Positions 41,637 through 49,813 of a DNA stretch of 64,000 bases are shown in pieces (the stretch's first letter is position 1; every line of letters starts with the position of its first letter). Both the position numbers and the translations under genes were made by a program. The notes under the pieces are model-generated. The model had not been told where the DNA came from and ran no database searches. It was given only the letters and a program-made list of their open reading frames with translations. The stretch comes from JAYPWI01 sp038135065. GTDB lineage: Bacteria; Actinomycetota; Acidimicrobiia; Acidimicrobiales; Poriferisodalaceae. Location: contig JAYPWI010000002.1 in NCBI GenBank assembly GCA_038135065.1, positions 133,767-197,766 of the forward strand, written 5' to 3'.

Positions 41637-43226
41637 CTAGCCGCCGCCCATCCGCCGCACGATGATCTCCCGCCGTTCTCGCAGTTCGGACCAGGTGAGG
41701 CGCTCCACCTCGGGTTCGAGCCCCAGCGATGCCTTGAAGCCGTCGAGGTCGATGTCGTCGGGAGCGGCGACGTCGAGGCCGCTGTCTGCGGCCAGTCGTT
41801 CCCCGTGGGTCATGGCGAAGTGAAGGGCGATGTGCTGCACCTCGGCGATCAGGTCGATGTCGGGGGCCAGGTGGCCGATCATCGACGACAGGAAGATGAG
41901 GTTCTTGACGAAGAGCATCAGGGGCTTCGGCATCCGGGCCCCGTACCCCAGGAGCGCCTTCACCACTCGCTGCATCTCGGCCAGGAGTTCCTCCTGGCTC
42001 AGCGTGGTCGGATCAACGGGTGGTCCGTCGAGCCCGAGGTCGCTGATGATGGCGTCGAGGTCCGCATCAAGGGGCAGGGCCCCCAACTCGGCCAGGGCGC
42101 CCAGTTGGCCCTTCACGTCGTTGACGGTGGCCGTCATCATGAGCCGGACGAACGCCCGACGTTGCGGATCGTTCATACGACCCGTGATCCCGAAGTCAAG
42201 CAGGGCCACCCGGCCATCGGGTTGGACGAAAAGATTGCCGCCATGGAAATCCCCGTGGAAGACCCCATGCAGGGTGCAGGACTCGAGAAAGGCGACCATC
42301 ACGTTGCGCACCACGGCGTGGGTGTCGATGCCCTCGGCCTGCATCCCCTCCACATCGGTGAACGCAAAACCCTCCACCCGTTCCATCACAAGCATGCGGG
42401 GGCTGACCAGGTCCGGATGTGGTCGCGGCACCACCCAGTCATCCTGCTCGAGTCGCCGTAGCACCCGCGCCACATCGAGGAGATTTTGGGCCTCGAGACG
42501 GAAGTCGAGTTCCTCGGTGATGGTCTCTGCGAACAACTCGACCAAGGCAGGCGGGTTCGCCAGCGCCGACACAGGGATGCGACCGACCAGCATGGGGGCA
42601 AGCCAGGCCATGACCCGCAGATCGCGCCCCACGAGCGTGCCGACCGTGGATCGCTGCACCTTGACGACCACGTCCTCGCCGGTCACCAATCGTGCCCCGT
42701 GTACCTGGGCGATCGACGCGGCGGCGATGGGTGTCGTCTCGATCGAGGCGAAGATCTCCGAAGGATCGCGGCCCAGTTCACGACGGAGCGTTGCCTCGAC
42801 GAGATCGAACGGTTCGGGGGTGACCCGGTCACGACAGAGCGAGAATTCGCTCACCAACTCGTCAGGAAAGAGCCCCTCACCAGCCGAGATGATCTGAGCC
42901 AACTTCACATAGGTTGGCCCGAGGGCCTCCATTGCCCTGCGGAGGCGGACGGCGAGGCGATGACGGCGCTGTGACCGGTCGGCTCCCCTTCGGTCCAGGA
43001 GCCACCACAGGGCGATCGCCCCGCCGAGTCGCCAAACAGTCACGACCAGCCGGCCGATCGGTGGCCGGCGGGAGCCGCGGACGAGGGCAGGGACGGCCTG
43101 ACGGGTTCGGGTGCGAACCTGATCGAGTCCCCGCAGCCATGAGATGGCCGAGGGATCGATCAGCCAGGGCGGCGCTGCCGAGAAGGTGCCTTGGGCGGCG
43201 TCGAGGGGAAGCTGTCGGGGGGACAT
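41637..43226 (-). CDS. AarF/UbiB (ABC1) family atypical kinase
   Basis: A 529-residue ABC1 kinase-like protein. The KxGQ-type motif appears as KLAQIISAGEGLFPDEL; the Ala-rich loop AAASIAQVHGA, the lysine strand VVVKVQRS, EELDFRLEAQN, HGDFHGGNLFVQ and LLDFGITG follow in order. UbiB-type proteins support isoprenoid quinone or lipid metabolism. A hydrophobic stretch at the N-terminal side (VVTVWRLGGAIALWWLL) is unusual and may be a membrane anchor; the typical C-terminal helices are absent. ATG 43226 is chosen over a TTG at 43292. Confidence 0.87.
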   Translation of the reverse strand: MSPRQLPLDAAQGTFSAAPPWLIDPSAISWLRGLDQVRTRTRQAVPALVRGSRRPPIGRLVVTVWRLGGAIALWWLLDRRGADRSQRRHRLAVRLRRAMEALGPTYVKLAQIISAGEGLFPDELVSEFSLCRDRVTPEPFDLVEATLRRELGRDPSEIFASIETTPIAAASIAQVHGARLVTGEDVVVKVQRSTVGTLVGRDLRVMAWLAPMLVGRIPVSALANPPALVELFAETITEELDFRLEAQNLLDVARVLRRLEQDDWVVPRPHPDLVSPRMLVMERVEGFAFTDVEGMQAEGIDTHAVVRNVMVAFLESCTLHGVFHGDFHGGNLFVQPDGRVALLDFGITGRMNDPQRRAFVRLMMTATVNDVKGQLGALAELGALPLDADLDAIISDLGLDGPPVDPTTLSQEELLAEMQRVVKALLGYGARMPKPLMLFVKNLIFLSSMIGHLAPDIDLIAEVQHIALHFAMTHGERLAADSGLDVAAPDDIDLDGFKASLGLEPEVERLTWSELRERREIIVRRMGGG

Positions 43227-43475
43227 TTCCCCACTTTGTCCGAATCTCCTCTCGACGGCACGATCACAGCGGGCTACAGTCTCGCCCAACAAGGGTGACG
43301 TCGGTCACATCATCCCTCGGGAATGTTGGCAAAGCGCCCGTCATCATCATTCGTGCTCTTCGCTGGGGGGACCAGCAACACAGGGGCCGTGATTTGGCCG
43401 GGTGGCCGCCACGAGGGGGAGGCGGCCACCCGGTCCAACGGTTTTGGACCCTCCTGCGAACCTAGGGGAGGCATC

Positions 43476-45227
43476 ATGGTCAGCCGCTATTTCGTCGAGA
43501 CGGCTACGTCGGAGCGGTATCCGCTGTGGACCCGAGCAAATGTCGGCGAGGTCTTCCCTGATCCGGTGGCCATGTCCACCTTCGACTTCGCCTTTCTCAA
43601 CGCCGACGGCATTCGCATGTCGGAGCTCGGATTTCGAGACGCCTACATCCGTATCGGTGCCTTCACCGAGGACGAGCTCGATCCGGACAACCCGGTGTTC
43701 CTTGGCGTCTTCGGCGGATACTGCTACCTGAACGCGTCGCTCAGCCGGATCTTCGGCGAGCGAGCCCCAGGGCTGTCGGCCCAGGCCATCGACGATGCCT
43801 TCTATGGCAACCAGCCCGGCATTCCTGCCTACGAGCCCCACCCGGACGATCCCTCACCCGAGGCGGAAGCTCGGATCGGGCAGACGTTCGGGTGGGCGCT
43901 CACCACCGATGGCCTGCCCGATGTGGCATCCCATGCGCGGCAGGTGGATGCGATGCGGGCTGCTCGGCCCGATTTCGCAGCGATGGGTGACCGGGAGTTG
44001 GTGGACTGGATCGAGGACACCTTCAACGACGGCTTCCGGGAGCTGTTCGCCGAACACATCTTCATCACCTTCTTGTCCACCGTGCCCCTCGGCATCGTCA
44101 CCGCGGTCTGCGAGGCTCTAGGACGCCCCACCGACGTGCTCAAGCTCGTTGCCGGGCTCGGTGACGTGGAGTCGGCTGCGCCTGCGGCCGCGATGTGGGA
44201 TCTGGGGCGGACCGTTGCGGGCTCCGCCATCCTGGGCGCCGTCTTCGACGAGGGAGTCGACGGGCTGTACGAACGCCTGCAGAGGTCGGACACCGACGAC
44301 GGGCGGGCGTTCTGCAACCAGTTCGAGGAGTTCCTCTACGCGTACGGAAGCCGGGGGCCCAACGAGTGGGAGATCAGCTGCGAGACGTGGGAAACCGAGC
44401 CTGACCTCGCGCTGGCCGCCATCGACCGGATGCGGCTCTCGCCGGCGTCGGCCGCCCCGCTGGGACATCAGCGCGAACTCGCGGAGGAACGCGAACGACT
44501 CTCGGCCGAGATCATCGAACTTCTGGCCGCAGATGCCGGGGCCCAGGGGCAGTTCATGGCCGGCTTGCGTGCCGCATCGATCTTTCTGCCCGGACGTGAA
44601 CGGACCAAGACCAACTGCGTCAAGTTCATCCAGGAGGCTCGGATGGCATCCCGCGAGTTCGGTCGTCGCATGGTCGAGCGCGGCACCTTTCCCACGGTCA
44701 CCTCCGGATCGATGCTGACCTTCGACGAGCAGCGAGCAGCCATCGACGCCCCCGACGGAGTGGCCGAGACCATTGCCGAACGGCAGGCCATCTTCGACGA
44801 AGTGGCCCAACTGCAGGAACCGTTCATCATCCACGGCGATCCACCACCGTTGTCGGATTGGCCTCGGCGGGACGCCGTGCACCATGAGGTGCTGGGGGTC
44901 GGGGAGTCGATCCAGGGAATGCCCGGCTGCCCGGGCGTGTCACAGGGACGAGCCAGGGTGGTCCTCGACAGTCACGATCCGACTGCTCTCAGCCCGGGTG
45001 ACGTGCTGGTTGCGCCGATCACCGACCCGTCCTGGACCCCATTGTTCGTCCCGGCCGGAGGGGTGGTGGTCGATGTCGGCGCGCCGTTGAGTCACGCCAT
45101 CATCGTGTCGCGAGAACTGGGGATTCCCTGCGTGGTGTCGGCGACGGGGGCCACCAAGCGGATTCCCGATGGCGCCCTAGTGGAGGTCAACGGCGAGACG
45201 GGAACAGTGACCGTCCTGGAGGTCTAG
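43476..45227 (+). CDS. PEP-utilizing enzyme mobile-domain protein lacking ATP-grasp domain
   Basis: A 583-residue protein. The last about 90 residues form the swivelling phosphohistidine domain of PEP synthase-like enzymes: GCPGVSQGRARVVLDS, LVAPITDPSWTPLF, and GAPLSHAIIVSRELG with His540. The first 490 residues are mostly helical (DTFNDGFRELFAEHIF, GLGDVESAAPAAAMWDLGR, YGSRGPNEWEISCETW) and match the central part of rifampicin phosphotransferase-type proteins; I see no ATP-grasp nucleotide-binding domain. GGGGAGG 5 nt upstream sets the ATG. The 249-bp region upstream is divergent from aarF. Function unknown. Confidence 0.78.
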   Translation: MVSRYFVETATSERYPLWTRANVGEVFPDPVAMSTFDFAFLNADGIRMSELGFRDAYIRIGAFTEDELDPDNPVFLGVFGGYCYLNASLSRIFGERAPGLSAQAIDDAFYGNQPGIPAYEPHPDDPSPEAEARIGQTFGWALTTDGLPDVASHARQVDAMRAARPDFAAMGDRELVDWIEDTFNDGFRELFAEHIFITFLSTVPLGIVTAVCEALGRPTDVLKLVAGLGDVESAAPAAAMWDLGRTVAGSAILGAVFDEGVDGLYERLQRSDTDDGRAFCNQFEEFLYAYGSRGPNEWEISCETWETEPDLALAAIDRMRLSPASAAPLGHQRELAEERERLSAEIIELLAADAGAQGQFMAGLRAASIFLPGRERTKTNCVKFIQEARMASREFGRRMVERGTFPTVTSGSMLTFDEQRAAIDAPDGVAETIAERQAIFDEVAQLQEPFIIHGDPPPLSDWPRRDAVHHEVLGVGESIQGMPGCPGVSQGRARVVLDSHDPTALSPGDVLVAPITDPSWTPLFVPAGGVVVDVGAPLSHAIIVSRELGIPCVVSATGATKRIPDGALVEVNGETGTVTVLEV

Positions 45228-45260
45228 GCGATCACGGCTGCCCCGTTGGGACCGGGCGAT

Positions 45261-46079
45261 TCATCGAGCCCAAGAGGCCGCTCGGCGCTCGATGAGAGCG
45301 CTGACCCCTTCCCGGTAGTCGGGCTCTCGCATCGCGGCATCGAGAAGGCGGTCGGACTCGGCGACCGAGGTGCCCACATCGCGGTGCTGGTCGAGATAGA
45401 TCTGTCGTTTGGTCGTGGCCAGTGAGTGGGGGGCCACCCGATCCAGAAGTCGACGGGTGTATGACGCAACGGTCGAGGACAGTTCGGCGGCCGGCACGAC
45501 CTGGTTGAACAGGCCCCAGTCGGCCACCTCGGACGCTTCGAAGATGCGGCTCGACAGGAGGAGATCGTTGGCTCTGGTCAGGCCGATCTGTCGAGGGAGC
45601 AGCCATGACAGCCCGTACTCGGCGGGTAGCCCGATCGGGCCGTGGGCGGTGGTGACCTTGGCGGTGGAGGCCGCAAATCGAAGGTCGCAGAAGCAAGCGA
45701 GGACCAGCCCGACCCCGGCGACCGCCCCGTTGACGGCGGCCACGGTGGTGGTCCGCAGGGCCATCATCCACGCGAAGTTCTGGTCGAACTCCTGTTGCAC
45801 GCCGTAGCCGGGCATGGCGAGGTCCGTCGGGGTGCCGGGGTCGTAGCCCCCCTTGTCGGCGTGGCCCTGTAAGGCTTCTGTGTCCGCGCCGACGCAGAAG
45901 TCGGTGCCTGCCCCGGTGATGATCACCGCTCGAACGCCAGGATCGGCCTCGGCTTGGGCCATCAGCCAACGAAATTCGGTATGCATCCTCCCCGTCCAGG
46001 CATTGCGTCGATGTGGGCGGGACAGGGTGAGGGTGGCGGTGTCACCGTCCACCTCGTAGGTGGTCACTTTCAGTTCCAC
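45261..46079 (-). CDS. Enoyl-CoA hydratase/isomerase family protein
   Basis: A 272-residue crotonase-fold protein: SRPHRRNAWTGRMHTEF, GAGTDFCVGADTEAL (first oxyanion loop) and VNGAVAGVGLVLACFCDL (second). PAEYGLSWLLPRQIG holds a Glu at the place of a catalytic carboxylate. It starts with GTG at 46079, with AGGAG about 9 nt upstream. It lies 36 bp downstream of cysQ on the same strand and may be co-transcribed with it. Confidence 0.87.
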   Translation of the reverse strand: MELKVTTYEVDGDTATLTLSRPHRRNAWTGRMHTEFRWLMAQAEADPGVRAVIITGAGTDFCVGADTEALQGHADKGGYDPGTPTDLAMPGYGVQQEFDQNFAWMMALRTTTVAAVNGAVAGVGLVLACFCDLRFAASTAKVTTAHGPIGLPAEYGLSWLLPRQIGLTRANDLLLSSRIFEASEVADWGLFNQVVPAAELSSTVASYTRRLLDRVAPHSLATTKRQIYLDQHRDVGTSVAESDRLLDAAMREPDYREGVSALIERRAASWAR

Positions 46080-46115
46080 AAGTGATGCTCCTGTTGCTGG
46101 ACTCCGACCGATGAG

Positions 46116-46877
46116 TCAGCCTTCGATGGCTCGTCGCAGCGCGGTCATCGAGTCATCGGCCAGTTCCGGTCGGCAGATCACGAAGTCGGGAAGCCACGGA
46201 TCCGCGTCGTTGTATTGCAGGGCCGACCCGTCGCAGCGGCTGACGTGGCAGCCCGCAGCGATGGCGACGGCGGCCGGGGCACAGTTGTCCCACTCGTACT
46301 GGCCGCCGGAGTGGGCATAGATATCGGCATGGCCCAAGAGAACGGCCATCGCTTTGGCTCCCGCCGAGCCGAGTGCGTAGAGCTCGGCGCCGATCGCCCG
46401 GGCCACGATCACGGCTGCTGCTGGGGGACGGGTCCGGCTCACCACCATGCGGGGCGGGCCACCCTGGGGGGGTGGAAGGTCTGGTGGGTCGTCGGTTCCC
46501 AGGGTGATGCCGACGGCGGGGAGGGCAACGGCTCCCGCAGTCGGAACGCCGTTCTCGGCCAGGGCGATGTGCACGGCCCAGTCGGTTCGGCCCGGCTCGC
46601 TGAACTCGCGGGTCCCGTCCAGCGGGTCGACGATCCACACCCGCTCCTTGTGCAGCCGAGCCAGATCGTCACGACCCTCCTCGGAGAGGATGCCGTCGTC
46701 GGGGAACTGACGCCGAAGCTCCTCGACGATGAAGTCGTGGGCCTCGAGGTCGCCGGTGTCGCGGACCGTCCAGGTGTCGGCACCGAGGCGAAACATGCGG
46801 TCCCGTACCGCGACGAGCAGTTCGCCGGTCGCCTCAGCGATGTGCCGAGCTGCGGCATGATCAGCGGCGGTCGCCAC
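46116..46877 (-). CDS. cysQ: 3'-phosphoadenosine 5'-phosphate phosphatase CysQ
   Basis: A 253-residue inositol-monophosphatase-superfamily enzyme, strongly like M. tuberculosis CysQ, which removes the 3'-phosphate of PAP/PAPS and feeds sulfur assimilation. Metal sites: LSEEGRDDLARL (Glu66/67), DPLDGTREF (84-89) and GGQYEWDNCAP. The start is the GTG at 46877 because GGGAG lies 6-7 nt upstream and a TACGGT -10 (46911-46916) lies only 3 nt before the alternative ATG at 46907, which would be too close. Divergent from aapJ. Confidence 0.9.
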   Translation of the reverse strand: MATAADHAAARHIAEATGELLVAVRDRMFRLGADTWTVRDTGDLEAHDFIVEELRRQFPDDGILSEEGRDDLARLHKERVWIVDPLDGTREFSEPGRTDWAVHIALAENGVPTAGAVALPAVGITLGTDDPPDLPPPQGGPPRMVVSRTRPPAAAVIVARAIGAELYALGSAGAKAMAVLLGHADIYAHSGGQYEWDNCAPAAVAIAAGCHVSRCDGSALQYNDADPWLPDFVICRPELADDSMTALRRAIEG

Positions 46878-46910
46878 GATGAACTCCCGTCGTGTGATGC
46901 GGACCATTGC

Positions 46911-46916
46911 ACCGTA
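46911..46916 (-). promoter_or_regulatory. -10 hexamer TACGGT for cysQ
   Basis: TACGGT on the minus strand. A transcript starting about 7 nt downstream would have a leader of roughly 27 nt with GGGAG before the GTG at 46877. Confidence 0.5.
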
Positions 46917-46964
46917 ACGGAAAGGGCACCCGGGCGTTGGTTCGCCACCGGTCGGGGAGGTGGC

Positions 46965-46970
46965 TAGCCT
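46965..46970 (+). promoter_or_regulatory. Putative -10 hexamer TAGCCT for aapJ
   Basis: TAGCCT lies 71 nt before the aapJ ATG, giving a leader of about 65 nt with the GGGAGG ribosome-binding site. No clear -35. Confidence 0.45.
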
Positions 46971-47041
46971 CGCAGGACGCCCTTGCGGACAGATGGGGGC
47001 AGAAACAGACAGGCGACGTCGATCGTCGCCAGGGAGGCAAT

Positions 47042-48154
47042 ATGCGAACGACCCGATCGTGGCGACTGCTCGCCGCGCTACTGGGCTTCACCCTCGTGCT
47101 GGCCGCGTGCAGCAGCGGGGACAGCGACGAGGCGACCGAAGAGAGTTCTGAAGCAGCGGACACGACGGTGGCGCTTGCCCAGAGTGACGGCTCGCTGCTC
47201 GACGAGATCAAGGCGCGGGGCACCCTCAACTGCGGTGTCTCGGGTGCCGCTGTCGCCTTCTCGGTGACCCAGCCCGATGGCAGCCAGGAAGGCTTCGACG
47301 CCGATTACTGCCGCGCCGTGGCTGCCGCCATTCTCGGAGACGCCAATGCGGTGAACTTCGTGGCACTGACCGCCGCCGAGCGCTTCACTGCAGTGCAGAC
47401 TGGCACCGTCGACGTGCTGATGCGCAACACCACCTGGACCCAGAGTCGTGACTCCGAGGTCGGCATGGACTTCGGCCCGACCACCTACTACGACGGCCAG
47501 CAGCTGATGGCACGGGCCGGCGACGGCTTCTCGGGATCGAGCGGTGTCGCCGACATCGACGGTGCCGTGGTGTGCACGAACGCTGGTACGACTACCGAGA
47601 AGAACATCGCTGACGCGGCCGAGGCGGCCGGGGTGACCATCACCCTGCAGACCTACGAGGACTTCGACATCGTCACCGACAACTTCATCGAGGGTGCCTG
47701 CGACATCATCACCACCGATGGTTCGGGCCTGGTGGGCCGTAAGGCCGAGCAGCAGCCGGACGATCAGGAGTGGGTGATCTTCCCGCCGACCCCGATCAGC
47801 AAGGAGCCGCTGGGCCCGACATACGGCCAGAACGACAGCGCCTTTGCCGACGTGGTCAACTGGACCGTCTACGCGACGATCATCGCTGACGAGAACGGCG
47901 TGACCTCGGCCAACGCGGCCGAGATGGCGGCCAACCCGCCGACGGCCGAGATCGGCCGCCTGCTCGGCGGCGAGGGCGAGCTGCAGACCGGCATGGGTCT
48001 GTCCCCCGATGCCTTCCTGCAGGTGATCAGCCAGGTCGGTAACTACGACGAGATCTACAGCCGCAACCTGAACCCGGTCGGGTTGACCCGTGACGGGTCG
48101 GCCAACGCTGGCTGGCTCGACGGCGGCCTGATCTACGCTCCGCCGGCTCGCTGA
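47042..48154 (+). CDS. aapJ: General L-amino acid ABC transporter substrate-binding lipoprotein
   Basis: A 370-residue family 3 solute-binding protein. The signal peptide ends in VLAAC (lipobox), then an acidic spacer, then AapJ-type hallmarks: RGTLNCGVSG, GFDADYCRAVAAAILGD, RFTAVQTGTVDVLMRNTTWT, SRDSEVGMDFGPTTYYDGQ. It captures L-amino acids outside the membrane. GGGAGG 4-5 nt before the ATG. It is the first gene of aapJQMP; a strong hairpin separates it from aapQ, which probably keeps its expression higher than that of the permeases. Confidence 0.93.
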   Translation: MRTTRSWRLLAALLGFTLVLAACSSGDSDEATEESSEAADTTVALAQSDGSLLDEIKARGTLNCGVSGAAVAFSVTQPDGSQEGFDADYCRAVAAAILGDANAVNFVALTAAERFTAVQTGTVDVLMRNTTWTQSRDSEVGMDFGPTTYYDGQQLMARAGDGFSGSSGVADIDGAVVCTNAGTTTEKNIADAAEAAGVTITLQTYEDFDIVTDNFIEGACDIITTDGSGLVGRKAEQQPDDQEWVIFPPTPISKEPLGPTYGQNDSAFADVVNWTVYATIIADENGVTSANAAEMAANPPTAEIGRLLGGEGELQTGMGLSPDAFLQVISQVGNYDEIYSRNLNPVGLTRDGSANAGWLDGGLIYAPPAR

Positions 48155-48207
48155 TCCGGCAGCGGGTCGACGCCGGTGATGGTGTCGGCCCCACACAGGC
48201 TGACTGA

Positions 48208-48243
48208 CCCGGCGGTCGGGGACCACGGTTCCCGGCCGCCGGG
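48208..48243 (+). terminator. 17-bp stem-loop between aapJ and aapQ (attenuator or mRNA stabiliser)
   Basis: CCCGGCGG at 48208-48215 pairs perfectly with CCGCCGGG at 48236-48243, and the inner TCGGGGACC (48216-48224) pairs with GGTTCCCGG (48227-48235) with two wobble pairs, leaving a tiny loop. No T-run follows, so partial termination or 3'-end protection of aapJ mRNA is more likely than full termination. Confidence 0.65.
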
Positions 48244-48288
48244 GTCGGTCGTGTGCTCGAACGACCTGCGCCCCAGAGGATCCCGAGG

Positions 48289-49812
48289 TTGACTGATTCA
48301 TCCCTCGCCACTGCCGCTCACCAGCGTCCCCCCTTCTACCGCGACGCGACCGTGGTCAAGTGGTTGGTGCAGGTCGTCACCCTGGCCGTGGTCCTGGGAG
48401 CGCTGTTGTTCCTGGCGTCACGCGCCGGAGACAACTTGCAGGCCAGGAACGTGCCCACCGACTACGACTTCCTGTCGGTCAACCCGGGCATCGACCTCTC
48501 GGAGGGCATCGACACCGACCCCGAAACCGGCGGGCGAGCCCTGTGGGTGGGCATGGTCAACACACTGCGTATGGCTCTGGCCGGCATCGTCGTGGCCACC
48601 GTCCTCGGCGTGCTGGTCGGTCTGGCTCGCCTGAGCAACAACTGGGTGCTGAAGAAACTGGCCAGCGTCTTCATCGAAACCCTGCGCAACATTCCGCTGC
48701 TGGTACAGATCCTGCTCATCGGGGCGATCCTGGCCGGCCTGCCTCGGGTCGGGCTCGACCAGGGCCCGTGGAATGGCTGGATCCATATCTCCAACAAAGG
48801 CCTCTCCATCCCGCGGGTGCATATCGCAGATGGCTTCTACCAGTGGTTGCTGGTCGTAGGACTCGGCGCAGTGGCCGGGCGTGTGGTGTATCGCCGCCGG
48901 GTTGCCCTGCACGATGCCACCGGTCGCGACACCCAGCCCGTGCTCAGCGCCGTTGGCATCGTGGCCGCCTTCGGAATCGTCGGATGGTTCATCCACCCGC
49001 TGTTCGGCTGGTTCGGCGCTGTCCCCGACGCCATCGCCAGTGGACTCGACGCCGTCCCCCAAGTCGCTCTTCAGGCGCTGCTCGGTGTCGGGGCGGTGGT
49101 GGTTGCTGTGTGGTGGATCCGGCGGTTCCTCGATCAGCACCGCACTCCCGCAGGGCTGGCCCGGCTGACCGACGACGACTATTTCCGCATGATCTTTGCA
49201 GCGGTGGGGGCAGCGCTGGTCGTCGCCCTCGTTGTGCTGTGGCCGGGTCTGTCGAGCTGGATGCTGAACTCGGGCCGTGATCTCTTCGAGGTGCTGGGCG
49301 ACAAGTTCGGCGACGGGCGGACCGGGCGCCCCATCGATGCCCAGCGGCCGAACATCGTGCAGACGGGCAACTTCCCCAACTACGGCCCAGCCGGGCTGAA
49401 CCTGTCGATCGGGTTCGCAGCAGTGTTCTTCGGGGTCGTCCTGTACACGGCGGCCTTCATCGCCGAGATCGTCCGCGGCGGCATCCTGGCCGTCCCCAAG
49501 GGTCAGACCGAGGCCGCCGCCGCAGTCGGCTTGCGTCGCTCGACGGCCCTGCGGCGGGTCATCTTGCCCCAAGCCTTCCGCATCATCATGCCGCCGATGG
49601 GCAACCAGTACCTGAACCTCACGAAGAACACGTCGCTGGCCATCGCCGTGGGGTACAGCGACCTGGTCCAGGTAGGCCAGACCGTCTACAACCAGACCGG
49701 CAAGACATTGCCGGTGGTGTCCATCTGGATGCTCTTCTACCTGGCGTGCTCTCTCACCATCTCGGTGGTGGTCAACGCGATGAACGTTCGCCTGCGGATC
49801 GTGGAGCGCTGA
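48289..49812 (+). CDS. aapQ: General L-amino acid ABC transporter permease
   Basis: A 507-residue inner-membrane permease. The N-terminal TM segment (VKWLVQVVTLAVVLGALLF) is followed by the AapQ-type loop NVPTDYDFLSVNPGI, the permease start NTLRMALAGIVVATVLGVL, an inserted region of about 130 residues with three or four more helices, and the C-terminal EAA loop region (VPKGQTEAAAAVGLRRSTALRRVILPQAFR). AapQ is usually about 400 residues. The start is TTG at 48289 with AGAGGA about 8 nt upstream; GTG 48253 is the alternative. Confidence 0.88.
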   Translation: MTDSSLATAAHQRPPFYRDATVVKWLVQVVTLAVVLGALLFLASRAGDNLQARNVPTDYDFLSVNPGIDLSEGIDTDPETGGRALWVGMVNTLRMALAGIVVATVLGVLVGLARLSNNWVLKKLASVFIETLRNIPLLVQILLIGAILAGLPRVGLDQGPWNGWIHISNKGLSIPRVHIADGFYQWLLVVGLGAVAGRVVYRRRVALHDATGRDTQPVLSAVGIVAAFGIVGWFIHPLFGWFGAVPDAIASGLDAVPQVALQALLGVGAVVVAVWWIRRFLDQHRTPAGLARLTDDDYFRMIFAAVGAALVVALVVLWPGLSSWMLNSGRDLFEVLGDKFGDGRTGRPIDAQRPNIVQTGNFPNYGPAGLNLSIGFAAVFFGVVLYTAAFIAEIVRGGILAVPKGQTEAAAAVGLRRSTALRRVILPQAFRIIMPPMGNQYLNLTKNTSLAIAVGYSDLVQVGQTVYNQTGKTLPVVSIWMLFYLACSLTISVVVNAMNVRLRIVER

Positions 49813-49813
49813 C

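Noticed and set aside
46878..46907. ATG at 46907 as the cysQ start
   Set aside because: No ribosome-binding site, and the TACGGT -10 lies only 3 nt upstream; the GTG at 46877 has GGGAG at proper spacing.
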